A program made the translations under genes and the position numbers. Below are positions 1 through 6,860 of a stretch of DNA of 28,587 nt, in pieces. The stretch spans positions 8,095 to 36,681 of the forward strand of contig DXLY01000010.1 of assembly GCA_019414465.1 (NCBI GenBank). Reading direction: 5' to 3'. Under the pieces are notes generated by a model that was not told the origin of the DNA, made no database searches, and saw only the letters and a program-made list of their open reading frames with translations. Within the stretch, counting starts at the first letter, position 1. Every line of letters begins with the position of its first letter. This DNA comes from Collinsella sp. Its GTDB lineage: Bacteria > Actinomycetota > Coriobacteriia > Coriobacteriales > Coriobacteriaceae.

Positions 1-189
1 GGAATGCGCTGGGAAGTTACCCCATGCGGCCAGCTGCGGGATCTTAGTCGCGTTGGAACAAGCAACCCAACATATATCTGAATTTGGATGGGAGGGGCTT
101 GTTGCTGGTAGGGACGTTGGGCTGCTGCTGACACTTTGGGGTGTATCGCGCTTTGGGTTGGGGACGGGGCCTTGGAATGAGGGGTTTAC
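1..189. other. Non-coding edge segment, nothing recognised
   Basis: This stretch lies beyond the stop codon of the TetR gene. I see no convincing reading frame, RNA gene or terminator. It is moderately G-rich on the plus strand and could be the promoter side of a gene outside the window. Confidence 0.4.
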
Positions 190-729
190 TTAGCCGAAGA
201 GGGGTTTTATGGCTGATAGGTAGTCTTTGGCTACTTCGGCCTTATCTGCTTGGAAGTTGTGCCAGGCCCACCATTGGACCATTCCTACGAAGCTTGAGGC
301 TATGTGGTGTAGTAGGAAGCTTCGGTCCATGGTGGCGGCGGGGCCGTTTGGGTCGGTAGGGACGGTTTCGGTTGCTCGTGACATGATGGTCTTGCGTAAG
401 CAGTCGGCGAAGACGCGTGAGCCGGCGCCGGCTACCAGCGCTCGGACGCCCTGGCGACGTTCCCATAGATTGTTGAGAATATGCTCGACCTGCACGAGTG
501 GGTCGTCGAGCGGTGTGCCATCGTCGTCGAGGGCGTGGGTGCAGATGTCGCTCACGAGCTCGGACAGTAGGTCATCTTTGCTCTTGAAGAGGCCGTAGAA
601 CGTGGCCCGACCCACATGGGCGTGAGCGATGATGTCGCCGACGGTGATCTTGCCGTAGTCCTCTTCGCGCAGCAGCTCGGAGAACGCCGCAACGATGGCA
701 GCGCGGCTTTTTGCCTTGCGGGCATCCAT
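190..729 (-). CDS. TetR/AcrR-family transcriptional regulator
   Basis: A 179-residue one-domain repressor of the usual TetR length. The N-terminal helix-turn-helix (about residues 5-50) has the TetR pattern KITVGDIIAHAHVGRATFY followed by GLFKSKDDLL. The rest is a helical ligand-binding and dimerisation domain that I cannot match to a known ligand. The start ATGGATGCC at 729 was chosen because it follows the larC stop codon by only 2 bp and places the HTH at the normal distance; longer starts lie inside larC, and there is no clear Shine-Dalgarno, so translational coupling to larC is likely. As the last gene of a larB-larC-tetR operon it is the obvious candidate to bind the perfect dyad at 2475-2508 upstream of larB. 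That link is inferred. TetR membership is secure; ligand and target are unknown. Confidence 0.88.
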   Translation of the reverse strand: MDARKAKSRAAIVAAFSELLREEDYGKITVGDIIAHAHVGRATFYGLFKSKDDLLSELVSDICTHALDDDGTPLDDPLVQVEHILNNLWERRQGVRALVAGAGSRVFADCLRKTIMSRATETVPTDPNGPAATMDRSFLLHHIASSFVGMVQWWAWHNFQADKAEVAKDYLSAIKPLFG

Positions 730-731
730 GG

Positions 732-1637
732 CTATGCGTCCGCGTGAACGAGCAGGCAGCGGAGCGTGCCGGAGCAACCCTCGTAGGGGCGCTTACCGGC
801 GCCGTAGCCGACGGCCTCGATGCGGTAGCGGGCCGGCAGGTGCTCGGACGTGCGCAGTGCGGCGACGATGGCGGCGCCCGTGGGCGTCACGAGCTCGCCG
901 GCGACCGGTGCAGGCGTGAGGGCGATATTGCCTGCCTGGCACAGGTTGACGACGGCGGGGACGGGAATGGGCATAAGGCCGTGGGCGCAGTGGATAGTAC
1001 CGTGACCCTCGGAGAGCGACTCAACCACGATGTCCTCAATACCCAGGTCGTCGAGGCAGATGGCGACAGAGCAGACGTCGACGATAGAGTCGACGGCGCC
1101 CACCTCGTGGAACATGACGGTCTCGGGCGTTTTGCCGTGAGCCTTGGCCTCGGCGGCGGCGAGTGCGGTAAAGATGGCGAGCGCACGACGCTTGGCGCCA
1201 TCGCTCAGCTGCGAGCCATCGATGATGGCGGTGACGTCCGCCAAAGAACGGTGGTGATGGTGGTGGGCGTGATGGTGACCCTCGTGTCCATGGCTCTCAT
1301 GGTCGTGCTCGTGGCAGTGGTCATGCTCGACATGGTCACGATGATGGTGCTCATGCTCATGTGTGAGCTCGGCAGCTGCTTCGTTGCCGTAGAGCCAGGC
1401 CATATCGTGATCATGGTTCTCGAGGCCCTCTGCAAGCTGGACGTCGAAATCGCAGGCATCGATGCCGTGCTTGTTTACGCGCGTGACGGCGATCGAAAAG
1501 CCATCGACAGGCAGCGTGGCGAGCTGTTCGCGCAGATGCTCTTCGCTGGCGCCCAGGTCGAGCAGGGCCGCGACGGTCATATCGCCGCTGATGCCCGAGG
1601 TTCCGTCGATGATAAGCGTGTGCTGATGGTTGGACAT
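732..1637 (-). CDS. larC: LarC-type nickel insertion protein, short form without LarC2 domain
   Basis: This is a 301-residue protein of the LarC (formerly DUF111) family. Known LarC proteins are CTP-dependent nickel insertases that complete the nickel-pincer nucleotide cofactor of lactate racemase LarA. Visible features are the N-terminal IDGTSGISGDMTVAAL motif (residues 10-25), a family-typical region very rich in His and Asp/Glu at about residues 94-130 that suits metal storage or delivery, VMFHEVGAVDSIVD with conserved acidic residues, and the GYGAGKR motif near residue 279. The protein stops about 20 residues after that motif, whereas full-length LarC proteins continue with a C-terminal domain (LarC2) of roughly 120-140 residues. 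The tetR start lies 2 bp beyond the stop, so that domain is absent rather than in another frame. An AAGGAG ribosome site precedes the ATG at 1637. larB lies 10 bp upstream. No larA or larE is in the window. Confidence 0.88.
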   Translation of the reverse strand: MSNHQHTLIIDGTSGISGDMTVAALLDLGASEEHLREQLATLPVDGFSIAVTRVNKHGIDACDFDVQLAEGLENHDHDMAWLYGNEAAAELTHEHEHHHRDHVEHDHCHEHDHESHGHEGHHHAHHHHHRSLADVTAIIDGSQLSDGAKRRALAIFTALAAAEAKAHGKTPETVMFHEVGAVDSIVDVCSVAICLDDLGIEDIVVESLSEGHGTIHCAHGLMPIPVPAVVNLCQAGNIALTPAPVAGELVTPTGAAIVAALRTSEHLPARYRIEAVGYGAGKRPYEGCSGTLRCLLVHADA

Positions 1638-1647
1638 GGGATGCTCC

Positions 1648-2430
1648 TTAGCGGGCGCAGGGCGTGCCGGCGCTCAGATGATTGATAAGACTTGCCTGGT
1701 AGGCGGCACCAAAGCCGTTGTCGATATTGACGACCGAAACGCCGCTGGCGCAGGAGTTGAGCATGGCGAGCAGCGCGGCTACGCCTCCAAAATTTGCGCC
1801 GTAGCCCACGCTAGTGGGAACGGCGATGACCGGGCAACTCACCAGGCCGCCGATGACGCTCGCCAGGGCGCCCTCCATGCCGGCGATGGCGATGACCACC
1901 TGTGCCTGGGCAAGTTCCTCGGCATGCGCGAGCAGACGGTGCAGGCCGGCGACACCCACGTCGTAGAGGCGGTCGACCTCGTTGCCATAGAACTCGGCCG
2001 TCAATGCAGCTTCCTCGGCGACGGGCAGGTCGCTCGTACCGGCGCAGGCGACAACGATGCGTCCGTTGCCGGTGGGGGAGGGCTTGCCGCCCACGAGGGC
2101 GAGCTGTGCGTCCGGGATATATCCCAGGTCGATGCCGTTGTCGAGGAGCTCCGAGGTACGGGTTGCCTTCTCGGCGTCCAGGCGCGTGACCAGGATGCGC
2201 TCCTGGCCGGCATCGCGCAGCGCCTCGATAATGGCGGCAATCTGTTCGGCGGTTTTACCGGCGCCGTAGACAACCTCGCCGGCTCCCTGGCGTACTCCGC
2301 GTGAAAGATCGAGCTGTGCAAAACCCAGATCGGCGGTCGGCGCCGTCTGGATGCGCGTGAGGGCGACTGCCGGAGCGACTGCTCCGTCGGCAACATCGCT
2401 CAGCAATTGCTCAAGATCTTGCTTATCCAT
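1648..2430 (-). CDS. larB: LarB, pyridinium-3,5-biscarboxylate mononucleotide synthase
   Basis: A 260-residue protein matching LarB. Known LarB proteins carboxylate and hydrolyse nicotinic acid adenine dinucleotide to start synthesis of the nickel-pincer nucleotide. The N-terminal 110 residues carry the LarB-specific part (GEVVYGAGKT). The C-terminal half is the PurE-like AIR-carboxylase fold, with VVACAGTSDLPVAEEA, YDVGVAGLHRLL, IAGMEGALASVIGGL, PVIAVPTSVGYGA and VVNIDNGFGA in family order. The start at 2430 (MDKQDLEQLL) has AAGGGA about 7 nt upstream; a longer frame to 2463 lacks a ribosome site. It is the first gene of larB-larC-tetR and the perfect dyad at 2475-2508 lies 45 bp upstream. 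Because larE and larA are absent here, the final cofactor and client enzyme cannot be told from this window. Confidence 0.93.
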   Translation of the reverse strand: MDKQDLEQLLSDVADGAVAPAVALTRIQTAPTADLGFAQLDLSRGVRQGAGEVVYGAGKTAEQIAAIIEALRDAGQERILVTRLDAEKATRTSELLDNGIDLGYIPDAQLALVGGKPSPTGNGRIVVACAGTSDLPVAEEAALTAEFYGNEVDRLYDVGVAGLHRLLAHAEELAQAQVVIAIAGMEGALASVIGGLVSCPVIAVPTSVGYGANFGGVAALLAMLNSCASGVSVVNIDNGFGAAYQASLINHLSAGTPCAR

Positions 2431-2474
2431 ATATGTTCCCTTCGACGGCGCAAAGTCTAGCACTCAAAGGGTAT

Positions 2475-2508
2475 GTTTCCGAACACTAAGATAAAACTGT
2501 TCGGAAAC
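2475..2508. promoter_or_regulatory. Perfect inverted repeat upstream of larB, candidate TetR operator
   Basis: Arms GTTTCCGAACA (2475-2485) and TGTTCGGAAAC (2498-2508) are perfectly complementary across an A/T-rich 12-bp spacer. The dyad lies between the serB stop and the larB start, both on the minus strand. No T-tract follows it on the minus strand, so it is a poor terminator. A long exact dyad with CGAACA/TGTTCG half-sites upstream of an operon that ends in a TetR gene suggests its operator. This is inference; half-site spacing in TetR sites is often shorter. Confidence 0.6.
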
Positions 2509-2544
2509 TATAGGACAGACTGATTCAATTGTTAAACGGATCGG

Positions 2545-3180
2545 CTAGTCACGCAGGATGATATCCATGGCGAGCATCAGGTTGCGCTCGTCGATGGCAA
2601 ACGGGGCGGCCTCGCGCGTCTTGGGCTTGGCGCAAAATGCGATGCCCGTGCCCGCGGCCTGAATCATGGGGATGTCGTTGGCGCCGTCGCCGATCGCGAC
2701 GGTATGGGCCATGTCGACACCGCACTCAACTGCCCAATCCAGCATCTGGATGAGTTTGGACTCCTTGGTCACAATGTCTGCCGCCAGCTTACCCGTGAGC
2801 TTGCCGTTCACGACTTCCAGGCGGTTGGCCAGGCAAAAGTCGATGCCCGCGGCGGCCACGATCTTGTCGGCGACCTCGTGGAAGCCGCCGCTCACGACGC
2901 CGACCTTCCAGCCCTTGCTGTGTGCCGAGCGCACAAGCTCCAACGCGCCGGGGGTAAAGGTCACGCGCTCAAAGGTGCGCTCGAACACGCTCTCGTCCAA
3001 GCCGGCAAGCAGCCCCACGCGCTCCTCGAGCGCCTGCTTAAAGTCCAGTTCGCCGCGCATGGCGCGTTCGGTGATCTGTGCAACTTGCTCGCCCACGCCG
3101 GCCTCCTCGCCCAACAGGTCGATGACCTCCTGGTTGATGAGGGTGGAGTCGATATCCATAACGATGAGGCGTGCAGTCAT
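2545..3180 (-). CDS. serB: Phosphoserine phosphatase SerB
   Basis: A 211-residue cytosolic HAD-family phosphatase that hydrolyses O-phosphoserine in the last step of serine biosynthesis. HAD motif I is DIDST, with catalytic Asp9 and Asp11, followed by LINQEVIDLLGEEAGV; the cap region includes FKQALEERVGLLAGL; motif II is VVSGGFHEV; motif IV is GDGANDIPM. It lacks an N-terminal ACT domain, so it is the short SerB type. The start MTARLIVMD at 3180 was chosen because GGAAAGG precedes it and motif I then sits at the normal N-terminal position; an upstream ATG at 3225 would add 15 unrelated residues. The gene is divergent from aspS. Its C terminus faces the larB promoter and I see no obvious terminator, so partial read-through into lar is possible. 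Confidence 0.94.
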   Translation of the reverse strand: MTARLIVMDIDSTLINQEVIDLLGEEAGVGEQVAQITERAMRGELDFKQALEERVGLLAGLDESVFERTFERVTFTPGALELVRSAHSKGWKVGVVSGGFHEVADKIVAAAGIDFCLANRLEVVNGKLTGKLAADIVTKESKLIQMLDWAVECGVDMAHTVAIGDGANDIPMIQAAGTGIAFCAKPKTREAAPFAIDERNLMLAMDIILRD

Positions 3181-3373
3181 GGCGGGCCTTTCCGAGTGCA
3201 GTTGTATTGGGGCACATTGTCGCACGTGGCACGCCTTGGCGACGGCCGCGGTGCACCAATTGTTTCGTCTCCGTCAAGTCTTTGGGCATGAGCTACTTTT
3301 CCGCGGCACATCGACACAGGTGCGATAAGATAGAACGCCATGTCTGGCTGCGCGGTTTACGCAGGCTGGGCAA

Positions 3374-3415
3374 ATCTGTACGACGCCGCCCGGAACGACA
3401 CGGGGCGGCACAGAT
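3374..3415 (+). promoter_or_regulatory. Bulged GC-rich hairpin in the aspS leader
   Basis: ATCTGT (3374-3379) pairs with ACAGAT (3410-3415), and GCCGCCC (3385-3391) pairs with GGGCGGC (3403-3409). Five unpaired bases (ACGAC) form a one-sided bulge and the loop is 11 nt. The 3' foot ends 5 nt before the AAGGAGG ribosome site of aspS. It has no U-tract, so it is not a terminator. It may control translation or mRNA stability of aspS. The helix is seen directly; the function is inferred. Confidence 0.5.
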
Positions 3416-3436
3416 CCATAAAGGAGGATCACTGGT

Positions 3437-5224
3437 ATGAGCCAGACCCGTCCCATCGACGAGCATTCCATGCACACCCGTACCTGCGGCGAGCTTCGCC
3501 GCGAGAACGTGGGCGAAGAGGTCACCCTCACCGGTTGGGTGAGCCGTCGCCGTGACCACGGCGGCCTTATTTTCTGCGACCTTCGCGACCGCGAGGGCAT
3601 CACGCAGCTCACCTTCGACCCCGAGCACTCTGACGGCGACGCCTTTAAGATCGCCGAGACTATGCGTCCCGAGTGGCCCATCAAGATCCACGGCGTCGTG
3701 CGCGCTCGTGGCGAGGAGACCACCAACACCAAGCTCGCGACCGGCGAGATCGAGGTCCTGACCGACCACGCCGAGGTTCTCAACACGTCCGTCACCCCGC
3801 CGTTCCAGATCGAGGACGGCATCGAGACCAGCGAGGACACCCGCCTGCGCTATCGCTATCTGGACCTCCGCCGTCCCGAGATGATGGCCAACCTCAAGCT
3901 GCGCTCCGACTTTACCTTTGCCATTCGCGAGGCACTGCACAACCGTGAGTTCATGGAGGTCGAGACGCCCTCCCTGTTCAAGTCCACGCCCGAGGGCGCC
4001 CGCGACTTCATCGTTCCCAGCCGCATCCAGCCGGGCAACTTCTACGCCCTGCCGCAGTCCCCGCAGCTTCTGAAGCAGCTGCTCATGGTCGGTGGCGTCG
4101 AGCGCTACTACCAGGTTGCCAAGTGCTTCCGCGACGAGGACCTGCGTGCCGACCGTCAGCCCGAGTTCACCCAGGTCGATATCGAGATGTCCTTCGTGGA
4201 CCAGAACGATGTCATGAGCGCGCTCGAAGAGGTTCTTGCCGATGCCTTCGGTCGCATGGGCGTCGAGATGCCCACGCCGCTGCGTCGCATGGACTACTGG
4301 GAGGCCATGGACACCTATGGCTCCGACAAGCCCGATACCCGCTATGGCATGCACCTGGTCGACCTGACCGACATCTTTGCCAACTCCAAGTTCAAGGTCT
4401 TTGCGACCGCCGCAAATGAGGAGGGCTCTGTCGTCAAGGCCATCAACGCTAAGGGCGCCGGTGCCTGGGCACGTGCCAAGATCGATAAGCTCGCCGGCGT
4501 GGCCTCCACGTTTGGCGCCAAGGGCCTGGCATGGATCGCCTTCCGCGAGGACGGCTCCATCAACAGCCCCATCGTCAAGTTCTTCTCGGACGAGGAGATG
4601 GCCGCTCTGCGCGAGCGCATGGACGTCGAGCCCGGCGACCTTGTGATGTTCGCCGCCGGCCCGCGCCTGCTCTCTGATGAGATCCTGGGCGGTATGCGTT
4701 CGCACATGGCCAATGCGCTTGAGATCAAGCGCGAGGGTCACGACTTCCTGTGGGTCGTCAACTTCCCGCTGTTCCATTGGGACGAGGATCGCAAGGCCTA
4801 TGCTGCCGAGCACCAGCCCTTTACCCTGCCGACCGAGACCGACATCGCCAAGATCGAGGCCGATCCCCTGGCAGCCGGTTCGTGCACCTACGACTTTGTC
4901 ATGGACGGCTTTGAGGCCGGCGGTGGCGGTATGCGTATCCACAACGCCGAGATGCAGATGTCCATGCTCAAGCTCCTGGGCTTTACCGAGGAGCGCGCCG
5001 AGTCTCAGTTCGGCTTCCTCATGGAGGCCCTCAAGTTTGGTGCGCCCCCGATGGGCGGTTTCGCTCTGGGGCTGGACCGCGTGTGCATGCTGCTTACCGG
5101 TTCCGACTCCATCCGCGACGTCATGGCGTTCCCCAAGACGGCCAGCGGCTCTGACCTTATGTCGGGCGCCCCGAGTGCCGTTAGCGGCGCCCAGCTCAAG
5201 GACGTCAGCCTGCGCCTGATGTAG
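3437..5224 (+). CDS. aspS: Aspartyl-tRNA synthetase, bacterial type
   Basis: A 595-residue class IIb synthetase that charges tRNA-Asp. In order it has an OB-fold anticodon-binding domain (GWVSRRRDHGGLIFCDLRDR), the catalytic domain with QSPQLLKQLLM and motif 2 FRDEDLRADRQPEFTQVDIE, a bacterial GAD insertion (about residues 290-420), and motif 3 GGFALGLDRVCML. The length is normal. AAGGAGG at 3421-3427 supports the start at 3437, which gives an 11-residue extension relative to the E. coli-like start MHTRTCGEL at Met12. His41 in RRRDHGG (equivalent to position 30-31 in other AspRS) is a residue associated with nondiscriminating AspRS, so the enzyme may also make Asp-tRNA-Asn for GatCAB; this is inference from one position. 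It is preceded by a leader hairpin and followed by a strong terminator. Confidence 0.97.
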   Translation: MSQTRPIDEHSMHTRTCGELRRENVGEEVTLTGWVSRRRDHGGLIFCDLRDREGITQLTFDPEHSDGDAFKIAETMRPEWPIKIHGVVRARGEETTNTKLATGEIEVLTDHAEVLNTSVTPPFQIEDGIETSEDTRLRYRYLDLRRPEMMANLKLRSDFTFAIREALHNREFMEVETPSLFKSTPEGARDFIVPSRIQPGNFYALPQSPQLLKQLLMVGGVERYYQVAKCFRDEDLRADRQPEFTQVDIEMSFVDQNDVMSALEEVLADAFGRMGVEMPTPLRRMDYWEAMDTYGSDKPDTRYGMHLVDLTDIFANSKFKVFATAANEEGSVVKAINAKGAGAWARAKIDKLAGVASTFGAKGLAWIAFREDGSINSPIVKFFSDEEMAALRERMDVEPGDLVMFAAGPRLLSDEILGGMRSHMANALEIKREGHDFLWVVNFPLFHWDEDRKAYAAEHQPFTLPTETDIAKIEADPLAAGSCTYDFVMDGFEAGGGGMRIHNAEMQMSMLKLLGFTEERAESQFGFLMEALKFGAPPMGGFALGLDRVCMLLTGSDSIRDVMAFPKTASGSDLMSGAPSAVSGAQLKDVSLRLM

Positions 5225-5247
5225 GCGAGCGGCTACATATTGCCCGT

Positions 5248-5282
5248 AACGAGGGAAGGACGCGTGCCTTCCCTCGTTTTTT
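5248..5282 (+). terminator. Intrinsic terminator of aspS
   Basis: AACGAGGGAAGG (5248-5259) and CCTTCCCTCGTT (5267-5278) form a perfect 12-bp stem with a 7-nt loop, ending in a run of six T (5277-5282). It lies 24 bp after the aspS stop. Confidence 0.95.
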
Positions 5283-5354
5283 ATGCGCCGAGGTTGAGAG
5301 GGCTTGGGATGACCGGGCGTCGCGGAAAGCGCGACCCAGAATTCGGCAAAATAA

Positions 5355-5400
5355 TGGGGCACAGTTTCCGGTTGAGCTGTCTAACGGAAACTGTGCCCCA
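5355..5400. repeat. Extragenic palindrome, GGGGCACAG type
   Basis: TGGGGCACAGTTTCCG (5355-5370) and CGGAAACTGTGCCCCA (5385-5400) are perfect 16-bp arms around a 14-nt loop. It lies in the convergent gap between aspS and the LacI gene, immediately next to a second related palindrome. It has the look of a REP-like element rather than a terminator, since no T-tract adjoins it. Confidence 0.75.
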
Positions 5401-5417
5401 GAACGAGCGCTCAAAAC

Positions 5418-5461
5418 GGGACAGGCTTTCCGCAACAACTGTCTGGCGAAAAGCCTGCCCC
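5418..5461. repeat. Extragenic palindrome, GGGACAGG type
   Basis: Arms at 5418-5433 and 5446-5461 are 16 bp with two mismatches (left GGGACAGGCTTTCCGC). Organisation and loop length (12 nt) resemble the neighbouring element at 5355-5400. On the minus strand it follows the LacI gene stop by 6 bp and is followed by GTTTTG, so it may double as that gene's terminator. Confidence 0.7.
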
Positions 5462-5467
5462 AGTTTC

Positions 5468-6484
5468 TTATAGCGAGTCTCTCTGGATCAGCTGCATGTG
5501 CATCACGGAGGTGGTTGGCTCGGCACCCTTAATCATGTCGAGCGCAATGTTGGCGGCCATGTGGCCTTCTTCGCGCAGGGGCTGGCGGACGGTCGTGAGC
5601 GCGGGGACGCAGCGCGTCGCAATCTCGTGATCGTCGAAGCCGACGACAGAAACGTCCGCCGGAACGGATAGGCCTGCCTCGTTGAGTGCGGTGATGACGC
5701 CAGCCGCGATACGGTCCGATCCGCAGAGCACGCCATCGAAAGCGATCTCGCGCGCGAGGATCTGGTGCATGGCCTGATAGCCGTCTCCGTTGTTCCAGCC
5801 GGTATAGATAACGTTTGCGTCTGGGAGGTCTTCGCCCAAGACGGCGCGGTAGCCGCGCAGGCGGTCGACAACAGCGGGGTTGTCTTGCGGTCCCAACACG
5901 GCGACGATATCTTTGCGCCCGCGCTCCTTCATGGCGAGTGCCGCAAAGTGTCCGCCCTCTTCGTCGTCAGAGTAGACTGTCGAAAACACATCGCGATAGG
6001 GGTGGCCCTCGAGCTGGCCGCACAACACGGTGGGTACGCCCAGCTCGCGCAGTACCTCGAGCAGCTCGCTGCCCTTGTAGGGGGAGACGTCGATCACGGC
6101 GTCGAACGAGCGGCGCTCAAAGTGCTCGCGTGCGCGGTTGCGCTCATGCGTAGAAGACGCCTGCAAGATAACGGGCAGATAGGACGACTCCGACAGTTCC
6201 TCGGTAATGCCGCTCAAAAACTCGCTATAGGTGGGGTCGCTGAAGAGTTCACTCAGGGGCTCGGTCACGAGTACGGCGATGATTTCCGTGCGCCCGACAG
6301 CGAGCGCTCGGCCACGAGCGTTGGGGACAAAATTGACTTCCTTGGCCGCCGCGCGGACGCGCTTTTTGGTTTCCTCGCTAATGCGGGGCGAATCGTTGAG
6401 AGCGCGCGATGCCGTGGAGCGCGACACGCCGGCAGCTGCGGCAACCTCGGCAAGCGTAGGTGCGGTGCGAACTGGTTGGGTCAT
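5468..6484 (-). CDS. LacI-family transcriptional repressor (EbgR-like)
   Basis: A 338-residue LacI/GalR-family regulator. The N-terminal HTH and hinge are TLAEVAAAAGVSRSTASRALN, SPRISEETKKRV and NFVPNARGRAL. The rest is a periplasmic-binding-protein-like sugar-sensing core with typical blocks (IIAVLVTEP, FDAVIDVSPY, FDGVLCGSDRIAAGVI, VSVVGFDDHEIA, LTTVRQPLREEG). The start at 6484 is preceded by AGGAG. It is divergent from the beta-galactosidase operon, and three copies of a perfect CAACCGGTTG site with the central CpG typical of LacI-family operators lie in the shared region. It very probably represses ebgA-ebgC and is released by a galactoside or related sugar. The operator link is inferred from position and symmetry; the inducer is unknown. 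Confidence 0.93.
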   Translation of the reverse strand: MTQPVRTAPTLAEVAAAAGVSRSTASRALNDSPRISEETKKRVRAAAKEVNFVPNARGRALAVGRTEIIAVLVTEPLSELFSDPTYSEFLSGITEELSESSYLPVILQASSTHERNRAREHFERRSFDAVIDVSPYKGSELLEVLRELGVPTVLCGQLEGHPYRDVFSTVYSDDEEGGHFAALAMKERGRKDIVAVLGPQDNPAVVDRLRGYRAVLGEDLPDANVIYTGWNNGDGYQAMHQILAREIAFDGVLCGSDRIAAGVITALNEAGLSVPADVSVVGFDDHEIATRCVPALTTVRQPLREEGHMAANIALDMIKGAEPTTSVMHMQLIQRDSL

Positions 6485-6728
6485 GGCGTCTCCTGGAAAA
6501 TGCGGTCGATGTTGTCGCTGATACGGGCTGGTGCGGATACAGCTTACTATAGTGCGCCTGAACAGCGTTCATGATATCCGGTGACCGGTGTCGTTTTGCA
6601 ACCAAGCCGCAATCGAATACGTCTCGTATGGGTGAGATATCAGCGGGCGTGGGGGTTGCCTACGAGCTTAAGAACGATGTCTTGCGCTGAGTTTCGATAC
6701 TCAGGGTGACATAAGTGTCGCGGTTGTA
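6485..6728. promoter_or_regulatory. Upstream region of the LacI-type gene
   Basis: This is the distal part of the 376-bp divergent region. It contains ACTATA at 6546-6551 (TATAGT on the minus strand), a possible -10 for the repressor gene, and a perfect small palindrome CCGGTGACCGG at 6578-6588 that shares CCGGT with the ebgA operators and could be an autoregulatory site. I found no coding potential. Confidence 0.4.
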
Positions 6729-6738
6729 CAACCGGTTG
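6729..6738. promoter_or_regulatory. LacI-family operator 1
   Basis: CAACCGGTTG, a perfect 10-bp palindrome in the context ACAACCGGTTGCAC shared with the other two copies. It lies 43 bp upstream of the -35 overlapping copy and would suit looping. Confidence 0.8.
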
Positions 6739-6773
6739 CACCGTTAACCCGGCCAAATCGACCGTTCAGCGGA

Positions 6774-6783
6774 CAACCGGTTG
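6774..6783. promoter_or_regulatory. LacI-family operator 2, overlaps the -35
   Basis: CAACCGGTTG again in the context GGACAACCGGTTGCACA. It overlaps the TTGCAC -35 hexamer at 6781-6786, so binding would occlude RNA polymerase. Confidence 0.82.
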
Positions 6784-6810
6784 CACAGTTTTTTGCATCG
6801 CCCGTAAGAT
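6781..6810 (+). promoter_or_regulatory. ebgA promoter
   Basis: TTGCAC (6781-6786) and TAAGAT (6805-6810) are separated by 18 bp. Transcription would start near 6817, inside operator 3 and about 44 bp before the ebgA ATG. The arrangement relative to the operators supports it. Confidence 0.6.
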
Positions 6811-6815
6811 AAGGA

Positions 6816-6825
6816 CAACCGGTTG
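6816..6825. promoter_or_regulatory. LacI-family operator 3, at the expected start site
   Basis: CAACCGGTTG in the context GGACAACCGGTTGCACA, identical over 17 bp to operator 2 and 42 bp downstream of it, which is four helical turns. It covers the predicted transcription start. Confidence 0.82.
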
Positions 6826-6860
6826 CACAAGAATCACTACGATGACGAAGGAGCATCACC

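Noticed and set aside
729..760. Programmed frameshift joining LarC1 to a LarC2 domain
   Set aside because: The sequence after the larC stop is the tetR gene; no frame there encodes LarC2-like residues.
711..1685. 324-codon plus-strand frame opposite larC
   Set aside because: Antisense shadow of larC; its Val/Met-rich middle is the complement of the His-rich region.
3293..5362. 689-codon open frame on the minus strand across aspS
   Set aside because: Shadow of aspS, which has full class II synthetase motifs and a ribosome site. The same reason applies to 6837-8459 (ebgA), 20409-21605 (kdpA), 22057-23490 (kdpB) and 25437-26726 (oxidoreductase).
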